A stretch of 64,000 bases of DNA from Trichobilharzia szidati. Taxonomy: Eukaryota > Platyhelminthes > Trematoda > Strigeidida > Schistosomatidae. The position numbers were made by a program, and so were the translations under genes. Below the pieces are notes generated by a model. The model was not told the origin of the DNA and searched no databases. It saw only the letters and a program-made list of their open reading frames with translations. The stretch lies in contig OX235272.1 in the NCBI GenBank assembly GCA_944472155.2, positions 5,750,354 to 5,814,353 on the forward strand, written 5' to 3'. Below are positions 22,475-31,400 of this stretch, in pieces; the first letter of the stretch is position 1, and each line of letters begins with the position of its first letter.

Positions 22475-22705
22475 AAGGAGACCTTGGAATGAAATCGCGC
22501 GCCAGGCTCTCGAGTGGGATCCCAATCGGAAGCGACGAGTGGTATATCAGTACGGGGGTGACATGGAAGCGATCGTGTGAGGAGGATTTAGGAGATTGTG
22601 GGCAGTAGTGGTCCAAGTTAAAGGCTGTAGAAAATAGAAGAAGGTAGGGATATGTTGTTTAAGCCCCATGTTTCACACGGAACTCAAGGAAATAATAATA
22701 ATCCA
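22475..22705 (+). mobile_element. RTE-clade LINE 3' end
   Basis: Translation gives 'NEIARQALEWDPNRKRRV'-like residues (about 22488-22540) and 'TWKRSCEEDL'-like residues, followed by the RTE 3' tail (about 22655-22700). Confidence 0.7.
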
Positions 22706-23049
22706 ATGTACAAACTATATAGTGTTTTGCTCTCACATCTGAATAGCTGGAATCTTCTAGATTAGTTTTTTTTAACTGAAAATTAATGTTCACTGGTTCA
22801 TAATTTAATTAAATCCTCCTGTATAGAATGTTTCAATTTAATTGGAAAGAACGTGTTTCTAAATAAGTGTTAAAGCAGATAGAAAAAGCTGAATGCACGT
22901 GATCTGAATAAAAGTCTAAGAATTGATTAAGATACAGTCACAGAACCAATATTGGTGACTGTTTCCAGATTACTTCACGAAATCCTAAACCAGGGTAATG
23001 GAAGTAATTTGGCTTAATCAGGTGCATTGCACATGATGTGTTACTGCTC

Positions 23050-23292
23050 TGGTTTGGGGTCGGTGCCACAACGGTCAAATGATAGCCAACCACTTAGGTA
23101 GTGCCGAGTTCGATCCCCGGCCTACTCACACCTTTACCTCAATAAGCCATTAATAAGACTGGTAAAGAGGGAAGGTTGGGTATGAGGCTAGCAACTGCAT
23201 CCCTTAAAAATAAACACCAGTGCTACCGAAACTTAGAGTCTCTAGCTTGAAACCCTATGTTCTACTGGGAACGTAAAGGAATAAGAAAAAAC
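23050..23292 (+). mobile_element. tRNA-SINE with RTE-like 3' tail
   Basis: Head 23050-23128 is tRNA-like: A box region 'ggtgccacaacggtcaaat' and B box GAGTTCGATCC (about 23107-23117). The body is shared with copies at 26470, 33650 and 43000 ('agactggtaaagagggaagg', 'aaataaacaccagtgctacc'). The last 40 bp ('gaaaccctatgttctactgg') match the end of the RTE LINE, so this SINE is probably mobilised by RTE. Confidence 0.75.
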
Positions 23293-23299
23293 TGCTGTG

Positions 23300-23535
23300 G
23301 TTTGCAGTGAGATCCAGGATGCACATTTCGTCCGGGAGGTGGCTTTCGTTACCTTAGCGACCTAGCGCATAATGCTATGGTGTCTGAAACAGTGGATGTG
23401 GGCTTCGAGTTCCAGTGAAATCAATATGATTCAATAGGTGTTAATGGCACGTTCAGCCGACAAGTCTCAGATAGGATTAAGTGAGCATCTGGAATTCCAC
23501 CGGTAGTCACCATTAACTAAGATTAATCATTAAAG
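23300..23535 (+). mobile_element. tRNA-like SINE (third family)
   Basis: A-box-like 'acctagcgcataatgct' (about 23361) and B-box-like 'ggcttcgagttcc' (about 23401-23413) are followed by a body seen again, inverted, at 39710-39950 ('tgacctagtgcagaacgct' and the 'attccactgctagtc' end). No coding capacity. Confidence 0.5.
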
Positions 23536-23639
23536 TCATCAGACGTTATCGAAGTATCCGTACTAGGTTTCGATACATTAGCAAAGACAGAGCAATTCTG
23601 TCCAGCATAATCAATCAGCAGAAATACAAATCAACTGAA

Positions 23640-24125
23640 AAATAGATTGTTAAAGAAGAGTTACGTAACAACATGAATAGTTTGATGAAAGAGTTGTGCT
23701 CAGGGTATACACGAAAACAATATAACATACGGAATTACGTAAGAGTTTTAAGTATTTATAAAAATGAGCATACAAACAAAAATTAAGTCAAATCAAGCAA
23801 ACAAGCCTTCTTCAAAGTAATCTACAAAGTGAAGAACAACCTGCCAAAGAAAATACGTTTGCGTTTTCTTTGCATTGCAGAAGCCCTTGCCATTCAGTTG
23901 GAAGAACCAGAACTATGCATACAAAAGAAAATGATTCAACCACTTCTACTATCACGATAATAACTCTGTTGATTTGACCTTACTTTTGCTTATATGCTTA
24001 TTTTTCTAACTACTTAAAACTCTTACGTAATTCCGTATTTCATTCTGTTTCCATGTACACCCTGAGCACAACTCTTACATGAAACTATTCATGTTATTAT
24101 GTAACTATTCTTTAACAATTGTTTG
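23640..24125 (+). mobile_element. Penelope-like element C-terminus between inverted repeats
   Basis: Positions 23820-23960 translate to KIRLRFLCIAEALAIQ..EPELCIQKK, matching the extreme C-terminus of the PLE ORF at 32948 (LLRFAEAIAIRRLKPNLCTQKE). Flanking segments 23646-23775 and 23988-24120 are reverse complements of each other with modest divergence ('cggaattacgtaagagtttt' and its complement are exact). This is a minimal PLE 'shell': inverted terminal repeats with only the end of the ORF left inside. Confidence 0.75.
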
Positions 24126-24631
24126 TGACAACTCATCACTTTTGTTACTACCTTCTTATATCAACATTCAATTCATCTGAACTTACTAACTGTATTTTTG
24201 TTTGGTGAATTTAATGTACACACACATACAAAACAACTACGTGTATTTGCAACTGTACAGCTATGAGAATGAATTTGCCGTCTAACAGAGACTCTTCTCT
24301 GAACTACTAGTCTTCTGTCTATTATTGTTGGAATGCGAATTTTTCATGAATGAGAAATATATTTCAGCCTTTCCCACCTCTAAACTACTCGACTTATATA
24401 GATATGATTCCTTGCTAATATCTTTACATAGTATGATTAAGTGTTGGATATTTCACTGATGTGTCAGGCATATAAGATTTAAAAAGATTGTGGAGAAGGC
24501 ACAAGATCCCACCATCTCTTTATATCCGTCTTCAGAACGTTTTATTTAAGTTTATCAAAGGGACTAACCGTCTCAGACTTGACTTATAAGTTAATTAATT
24601 TTGAAAATAAATAACTGATAAACATTGGATT
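24126..24631. other. Unassigned AT-rich sequence
   Basis: No supported gene or repeat recognised. Confidence 0.4.
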
Positions 24632-24816
24632 TTCTATAGTTTGGTTTGTAAGGATTAGTTATGTTTTACGAGTTGATCACGGACTGATATCAGTTAGAGA
24701 ACCATTGAAAATCAGGGAGTACTGGACAGCTGCTGTTTCATCCTAGTTTGGGAATCATCGTCAGTCCGTGATCAACTCGTAAAACATAACTAATCCTTAC
24801 AAACCAAACTATAGAA
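24632..24816. repeat. Fold-back hammerhead-SINE derivative with perfect 56-bp arms
   Basis: 24632-24687 is the exact reverse complement of 24761-24816; both are the SINE 3' tail, including the outer end 'ttctatag'. The 73-bp loop holds one minus-strand hammerhead (about 24718-24762) with the core variant CGATGATTCCC also seen at 25074. The tRNA part is absent. It looks like a deleted form of the paired unit, and the perfect arm identity implies recent origin or conversion. Confidence 0.85.
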
Positions 24817-24854
24817 GATTATTCTGATGCTCGCTAGTGACTTGCTACAGGTTG

Positions 24855-25180
24855 GAGTTTCCTGCAGTTCTAGTGAGAAGTCGTGACCAGTGAGGTCCAA
24901 TTAGAAGTCACGTGTGGATGGATTTCCACCAACGACAATAGTTGGGGTCGCGCTAAAATCACGAATTGGTAGAAGTTAGAATTCATGAGCCATTGAATCG
25001 GGTCCCAGTGGCTGAATGGTATACGAGCTTGCCTTGTAACCGGAAGGTCCTGGGTTCGAATCCCAGTGGGTGCGTACTGCCGATGATTCCCAAACTAGGA
25101 TGAAACAGCAGCTGTCCAGTACTCCCTGATTTTCAATGGTTCTCTAACTGATATCAGTCCGTGATCAACTCGTAAAACAT
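24855..25180 (+). mobile_element. Hammerhead SINE, best-preserved tRNA head
   Basis: Order: 5' spacer (24870-24995), tRNA-like segment (25000-25074; A box region agtggctgaatggta, B box GGGTTCGAATCCC at about 25051-25063), hammerhead (25074-25122) and 3' tail to 25179. Stem I is perfect (GTACTG with CAGTAC) and GAAAC and the GTC cleavage triplet are present. However, the core is CCGATGA (U4 to C) and the stem II closing pair is changed to T/T, so activity is doubtful. Transcription would be by RNA polymerase III from the internal boxes. Confidence 0.8.
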
Positions 25181-25377
25181 TGGATTGATAACTGAACCAA
25201 TTTAGGCCTATAATTTTGCCTTATATTCTCTTGTGAACCTAAAATAAATTTTAAATTCCCATTTTTCCAGCCAATAGTTTATGAAAGCTCGATTCTCTTA
25301 GGTTGTTAGCTTTTTAAAATAGTAGGTGAATGTAGCATCCGTCTTGGAAAGTAGGAGTGTATACATGCGTATACTGT

Positions 25378-25590
25378 GCGTCGGTGGCACAGTGGTTAGG
25401 ACTCTCGCCGACCATGCACATGGTCCGAGGTTCGATCCCCTGCCGACGCACACCCAATATCTATGGTCGGCCTGCAAAATATGGGCTACCGATATTCATG
25501 CTGAAAATTCCATACTTGTACTGAAAATTCGGTGTGGCATCAAGCTGTAACCAAAATAAAAATATAAAAATAAAAAAATATCACTGTCAA
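25378..25590 (+). mobile_element. tRNA-derived SINE with intact cloverleaf-like head
   Basis: 25378-25450 resembles a whole tRNA: a 7-bp acceptor stem GCGTCGG/CCGACGC, an A-box region 'ggcacagtggttagg' and a B box AGGTTCGATCC. The anticodon arm has become a long palindrome (gaccatgcacatggtc). A 130-bp body follows ('atatctatggtcggcctgc' onward), ending in an A-rich tail of AAATAAAAATA type. A second copy interrupts the CR1-like element at 38484-38688. It is a SINE, not a functional tRNA gene, because the body and tail repeat with the head. Confidence 0.85.
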
Positions 25591-25599
25591 CTGTCGGTA

Positions 25600-26465
25600 G
25601 AGGGTGGTGAAAGCTGTGTGTCAGTGTTCTATCTTCTCTTGTCTCTCGTATGTGTGTGGTTCTGTTATAATGGCGGTTGACGTTATGATTCGTCTTAAAA
25701 GTGGTTCGCATAGCTCGCAGTCTGCTACCGGTCATAACGGGGAATATCCCAGTAGTGGTATGGAAACACTGTTAGCCCTAGACAGTATAATCTACTGACT
25801 TTTATAAGAAGTATAAACCATGCAGCTATGTTGCTTGTTCATCTGCTTACCATCCAGGACATCAGACACTAGTGAATTGCTTAATTTGCAATAGTTGAGT
25901 TAGCCTTTAACAGAGTTGCCACAATCTGAAATGAAAATTTCGATAGCCAGTCATAATTAGCTAGTGGACAATGTCAAATCACAAAGCACTGTAAGACGAT
26001 GATATTCTCCCGTCGGATTCCTCCGAAACTCCCACGTTCGAATATAGCAATGTTGTAATCATAAAGATGAAAAAATTGTCAACATTCAGTTCATTAATCA
26101 AATGGTTATATTTGAACAGAGACAGAAGAAATATTGGTGCAGAATAATAGGGATCCATTCTATTCCGTTGAATCTCTGGTGGAGGTACGTGGCTTGAGTT
26201 CACCAAGTGCTCGAGAATTGATCTAGTAACGAAGCTCCACCAGAGTCGTCTTTCAAATGATACAAAGAGCACCTTGTTTCGGTATTTGTGTGTGGCGGAG
26301 GCGGTGGCAATTCGTCAATACACCACCCAACTCTACATACAGAATATGTTTGTCCAGTCTCTTATTCCACGATGGTCTTAACCTCTTCACTAGTCGTTCC
26401 CTGTAAATTTTTAATTTCAGTTCTACGTTTAATTTACTTTTTTATTCAATTATTTTTTATGTCAT
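25600..26465. other. Unassigned sequence
   Basis: Small ORFs (25604-25798 plus; 25979-26272 minus) have no recognisable motif. No repeat identified. Confidence 0.35.
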
Positions 26466-26469
26466 TCCT

Positions 26470-26675
26470 TCATGTTCCCAGTGGAACATAGGGGGTTCAA
26501 GCTAGAGATCTAAAGTTTCGGTACGGAACGAAGCTGCTAGCCTCATACCCAACCTTCCCTCTTTACCAGTTTTATTACTGGTTTAGCTAGGTAAAGTTGT
26601 GAGTCGGCCGGGGATCGAACTCGGGACTGCTTGCATCGTTGGCGAGTGTTCTGTCGATTCGCCACCGACGCTTAA
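26470..26675 (-). mobile_element. tRNA-SINE with RTE-like 3' tail
   Basis: Reverse complement of the 23050 family: the tRNA-like head is at 26675-26605 (B box ggatcgaactc on the plus strand near 26613), the body has 'cctcatacccaaccttccct', and the RTE-like 3' end is at 26470-26500. Confidence 0.7.
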
Positions 26676-26679
26676 TTTA

Positions 26680-28015
26680 TTTTATTTTTTTTGCTAGGAA
26701 CCCAAGGGAACAATATACAATAATAAATTGAGTACGTCGATAATACTTAAGTCTAACGCTCGTCAGCTAGTTAGGGGGGGTCCGTGCTAGATTATCGGCG
26801 ACGTAGTCCTAAACATCACCTAGCCGATTCAAGGGATACACTAAACAGGAAAATTCGCGGAAGAAAACAGTAGCCACATACCTTAAAAACAAAATAACAA
26901 ATATTGAAACTTGAAACTTGAAGGCCTATGTTTCACTCGGAAGACAAAATGAATGAAGATAAGACTTTCAGAATCACAAATTCTCTCATCAAACATAATG
27001 ACAGAAAATTAAAAAATATGGTCTATTTTATACTTGAAGCGGCTGATTTAAAAGCGAAATATTTCTCCTAACACAAGGAAAACTTGGCTATTTTATTTAC
27101 TCATTGTAAATCGATTATGATAAGGAGAAATTGTAGAGATTTTTAGATTGTATCCATTTGTCAAAACTGTCATTTCCTTCTACTGAAATTCGCTTCTAGT
27201 TTACCGTTTTTCCTTATAAAAAGGTTTTCTATCGAATGACGAATTCTGACGAGATATCTGTAGTTGAACAAAGAGAAAAGTGCTGGAAATAGAATTAACT
27301 GAGATTCTATCTTTGTCAGAAGAATTATGAGAAAGTAGCAAATATCTCAGGTGTATACTATATTGAATTCTGCGGATCAGGTCCATCAAGCATATATTCT
27401 TTTCCTTAGTTTTATATCTTCTAATATCTTCTGCAATCTGAGAAGCCTCGCCATTTTAGAGTCAAACTTCATGAGGACAACCGGTGTCCCTACGCTTACA
27501 CTTGTTTTCAATGAAGCAAGACAAAGGAATTTTGCTGGCCTCCTGGAATCCAGGAGTTTTCTCGACTTCAGGGATGTTTACGTTCTTTTCTCCTCTGTTT
27601 TGCAGATTCAGTAGCGATGGGTTCATTTTTGTACAAGTGAGTGATTCACTAACCCCACTGCTAAATTTCCCTCTTTTCTGAGCATACGACCAGTTTTAGT
27701 AAGCTAAGCAAGGTTTCAGGCTAGTTTTGGCCAAAAAAGCTACTAATTACACTTGTGCATTATTACTGCAGTAAGATTTACATTTTTCTTTTATTTATTA
27801 AGATGAGTGGCAGAAGTTCAAAGTTCGACATGTTTTGCATTTCAGATCGCGAATGACCGATGATAGATGATGTACTCAAAGTCCTTTCGTGCTATTATGT
27901 GAGACTCTGTTTAGCACTGTGAAGCGATCATGAGGGGATGCTCAGTGTTCAGAGTTGACAAGGTGTTCAGTGAGAGATCCAGTGGTATTTTTCTTCTTTT
28001 CCTCTGACTGGCCAG
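26680..28015. other. Unassigned sequence with SINE-tail traces
   Basis: 26690-26730 and 26760-26965 carry RTE/SINE-tail-like words ('aggaacccaagggaac', 'gaaggcctatgtttcac') and may be decayed copies of the same SINE family. 27000-28015 shows no supported feature. Confidence 0.35.
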
Positions 28016-28019
28016 GCCA

Positions 28020-28565
28020 GACAGTGTTCTAGAATACGTTTGCAAATGAGATTTTATGTACGGCCCATATACTTTGCTCCAAACGAACACTTAAACTGAT
28101 AAATACACATTGGGGTGGTAAAAAGCGGTATCTTATCCTTAACGTTAGACTGGATTAACTGTCTACTGGAAATTGTAATACGCAAGTTGGGTTCTAGAAA
28201 TGTCCTTTCCAGACATTTAGAAAGGCGAATTCCGGGAGTTTCTGCTTCCTTGTCACCTTTGAATCCTAGGTTCATGAAGAGTGTTCTCTTAGGAATAGTC
28301 GCAGAAGTTTCGCTTTCATGCTTTTGCTGATAAATCTAGTCGGATACCCGTTCTCCAGTAGCGTTTCATGCAATAAATTTAATTCATCCTCTGTGATGTC
28401 TTTTGAACAAATTTTTCTAATCCTTGAGCATAATGTACGTACTACGTTTCTCTTTCCAATCAGTGGGACGAAGCTCTGAAAGTTGATAAACTGTCCAGTT
28501 CATGTTGGTTTGCGGTAGGTTGATCTTTGGATCGAATATTCTTGTCTTGTAGTAGTTAGCACATC
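28020..28565 (-). mobile_element. Penelope-like element fragment (RT end to GIY-YIG start)
   Basis: Minus-strand translation: TYRKPT.TGQFINFQSFVPLIG (about 28555-28450), RTLCSRIRKICS, LLENGYPTRFI (about 28360-28330), then a frameshift and 'LGFKGDKEAETPGIRLSKCLERTF', 'MCIYQFKCSFGAKYMGRT' (to about 28054). The order matches residues about 220-375 of the PLE ORF at 31563-32948. The rest of the endonuclease is lost. Confidence 0.8.
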
Positions 28566-29164
28566 CAGGAACTACCACTATTCTCATTATCTTTATTTTA
28601 TTATCACTGTATTACTGTTTGTAGTTGACATTGCATTTTCATATGGATTTTATGAAAACACTTTATCGTCTTTCCACTAGCTTTTGTTCACCTTACATAA
28701 TTATAATGACTGGTAATTTTTAACAAGTATTATATAATCCTAAATCCTGTACCCGCTTTCTAATTTCCAACCTGTCATATCTTCAAATATTTCACCTCAC
28801 GTTATGTAGTTCATTTTCTAAAACAAATTTACCATTACCTGACTGGTCTTATGGATTCTTTGGTAGACATATTAACGATTGTACAGGTTATGAAGACGAA
28901 TTGTCGAAAAGAAAATTCTCTTCTCTGTCTACGTCTCTTTCTTATGTTTAGGACTGTTCATGTCGGACAAGAATCATGCGTGGTCAGTATAAATTGTGCC
29001 GTTTAATCATGAAGGTACTACCTGTTTTTTTGGAAGTTACATAAGAATCTGTCTGCGTAGATTTTTCCTGCTATCATTATTAGGTCAGTAGAGATATTGC
29101 TGACAACTGTTCAAAGTTGAGCACAAGTATCCAAAATTTCTAGAATGGCTTCATCAATCTTCAC
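28566..29164. other. Unassigned sequence
   Basis: No supported gene or repeat recognised. Confidence 0.4.
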
Positions 29165-29177
29165 TAGACTCGCCTTT

Positions 29178-29518
29178 GGTATTAGATGGTTGGAGGCAAT
29201 CGGCAGGAAGCCTTGGCTAAACCTAGGTTCCGTGCTAGTTGGCAAGCACTAGTTAACAAGACATATCTGCAACTTTGAAGGAACTCATTTCCATTCTGAG
29301 ATTTGAACCGGTGTCATCCAACGAGAGCTGCAATCACAGACATTACCACTGAGCTATTCAGGCTCGCGATCGACCTCCTGTAGGATTGTATAAATTATTT
29401 TTGATTAGACACTAGTTACTAACTTGCAACATTGCAAGCTTCACTGATAGAATTCAGTCTGCACCGAAGATAGGACTAGACACATTATACTAGTTACTAG
29501 CTAGTGTCCAATCAAAAA
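29178..29518 (-). mobile_element. tRNA-SINE (fourth family), longer copy
   Basis: The minus strand has A box TAGCTCAGTGGTAATG (about 29360-29345) and B box GGTTCAAATCTC (about 29315-29304), then a body shared with 30388-30609 and 61500-61665 (plus-strand words 'ttagatggttggaggcaatc', 'cgtgctagttggca'). Imperfect 13-bp flanks tagactcgccttt (29165) and tagactcttcttt (29519) look like a target-site duplication. Its 5' part contains an internal inverted repeat ('ttgattagacactag' against 'ctagtgtccaatcaa'). Confidence 0.7.
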
Positions 29519-29749
29519 TAGACTCTTCTTTCTCACACACAACACTTATGTCGACGTAGGTATTATTACGATTTTATTCTATAATTTCTCGAATGCTTCT
29601 ACAAAGTATGGCGAGGTGAAAGGCTGGACTTACGTTCATAGTTCCACGTTTTATTCGGCATTTAGTCATTATGCTTATTGTAACACCAGATTATTCAAAC
29701 CAAACTGTTTGAGACGAATAATTGTTATGAAATTTCTGAAAGGAGATTC

Positions 29750-29945
29750 TATTAAGTATTATTATTGTTTCCTTTAGTTCCTAGAGGAACATAGGGCTTC
29801 AGTCGCATGTTTCCATTGCGTTTGGTTCTCTGCTAACGTTTTCACCTGGCTCCACGTTAGCACACATGGTTTCATCTCCTCTTCACATGACCTCCTCCAT
29901 GTCACCCTTGGACAACCAACTCGCCGCTGCCTGTTCGACATCCAT
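29750..29945 (-). mobile_element. RTE-clade LINE 3' end
   Basis: Shares the last ~190 bp of the RTE family (same words as 41695-41880: 'ttcctagaggaacatagggc', 'cacatgacctcctccatgtc') preceded by an ATT repeat that forms its 3' terminus. Confidence 0.75.
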
Positions 29946-30059
29946 AAGTAAACGGTTTTAAATCTATTCAGTGTAAGTCAGTGGTGCAAGGTTCAACAAT
30001 GACTCTAGATTATCAGACCCCATTCTCTACCGACTCATTCTTAAACCTGATTTATTATT

Positions 30060-30300
30060 ATTGATTTTATTCCTCTGAGTTCCAAAAGGATGCAGGACTT
30101 CAAGTTTGAGCTTTTAATTTCTGGTAGCCTTGGTGTTTTTCTTGCAGGTTGAGATTGACAGCTTCACGTCCTATTTTCCCTCCTTACCTGTCTCACTGGC
30201 AACTAAGTGAGGTTTAAAAGTGCGTTAGCCTGAGACTGGACCCCGAACCACGTGCGTGGTTAGCGAAGATTCTACTGTTGAACCATCGATTAATAAATCT
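30060..30300 (-). mobile_element. tRNA-SINE with RTE-like 3' tail
   Basis: The minus-strand head (30300-30225) carries degenerate boxes ('ggttcgggg' B-box region), and the body has 'ccttacctgtctcactggc'-type words. The 3' end (30065-30105, 'cctctgagttccaaaagg') is RTE-like. Diverged. Confidence 0.55.
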
Positions 30301-30387
30301 AGCCTGATAGCCGATCGTAGGCTCAGAATAGAGTTGTTTATAGAACTATACTTCTGAGTATATATGCAAGAATATAAATCTTTGTTG

Positions 30388-30609
30388 ATATTAGATGGTT
30401 GGAGGCAATCTGCATGAAGCCCTGCTTGACCTAGGTTTCGTGCTAGTTGGCACTCACCAGTCAGCAAGGCGTATCCGCAACCTCGAAGGAACTCATGTCC
30501 CATCTGAGATTCAAACCTGTGTCACTCAGTGAAATCTGCAGTCAGAGACGCACCGAAGATAAGAATATACACATAACACTAGTTACTGTCTAGTGTCCAA
30601 TCGAAAACG
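30388..30609 (-). mobile_element. tRNA-SINE (fourth family) with clear target-site duplication
   Basis: Same family as 29178-29518. The 13-bp sequence taaatctttgttg occurs at 30375-30387 and again at 30610-30622, exactly bounding the insert. The B-box region (gattcaaacc on the plus strand) is near 30511. Confidence 0.8.
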
Positions 30610-30869
30610 TAAATCTTTGTTGGAATAAAGTTTTCCACGATTTTTTATCGTGCATCAATAGTTCGACGGTAAAGTGCTGGCCAACCACGCATGGAATCCT
30701 TGTTCCATTTCTGGCTGATTGCCTCCTAAGTCTTGTCTATCCGCAGAGAAATATCTGTTTTCTGTCTTCACTTTCGTCGAGGAATGTTTAGACACAAATT
30801 GAGATACCAAAAGTATGAAATCTTCAAAACCCAAAAGAAAATTTATTCTATTGTATTAAAAGAAAGTTT

Positions 30870-31400
30870 CTGAAATAATGACTGGAATGCTAAAATCGTT
30901 TGAAGTATACATAGCACACAAGACAACAAAGTCATTTCATTCAACATTGTGCATACCAAAGGAAGGTTACATCAATACCATATACAAAATAAATTGTATG
31001 AAGTGCGAAAAACACTACAATGGTCAAAGGGAACGCCCCCTTCAATTCAGAATCAAAGAACATAAATAAGCGTTGAAAAGACACGATATGTTTTCGGCCA
31101 TCTCAATCCATGTAGACAATCACAGTAACCAATTTATTTGGAAGAGTGTAGAGATTTTCAACAGAGGAAACACGAAAAATGCCAGGGAATTTCTAGGAGC
31201 CTTATGCTCAGGTTGACGGGCGATTAAAAAAGACAATAATACTGAATAAATTTACCAACTAATGAAAGTTAGATCAGATGACAAGAAAGTTCAAATTCAA
31301 TAAAAACACTTGATATGGACTGACAACCAATCACAACAGCGGTTGCCAGGGGATACAGTTTTATCTTTCATGGTGAATTCAAACAATTTGAATTCAAACA
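30870..31400 (+). mobile_element. Penelope-like element, GIY-YIG part and 3' UTR
   Basis: Translation: MLKSFEVYIAHKTTKSFHS, YKINCMKCEKHYNGQRERPL, a stop (31067), then 'ALKRHDMFSAISIHVDNHSNQFIWKSVEIFNRGNTKNAREFL'. The C-x2-C and Y-x-G positions of the GIY-YIG fold are recognisable (HYNG in place of YIG). The same sub-family as 1-880 and 21225-22285. A 3' UTR follows to about 31400, where the next PLE begins. Confidence 0.75.

Noticed and set aside
25378..25450. Candidate functional tRNA gene
   Set aside because: The anticodon arm is abnormal and the same body and A-rich tail follow in a second copy, so it is a SINE head.
27351..27681. Overlapping ORFs as a host gene
   Set aside because: No recognisable motif on either strand, no splice pattern I can support, and frames on both strands are similarly short.
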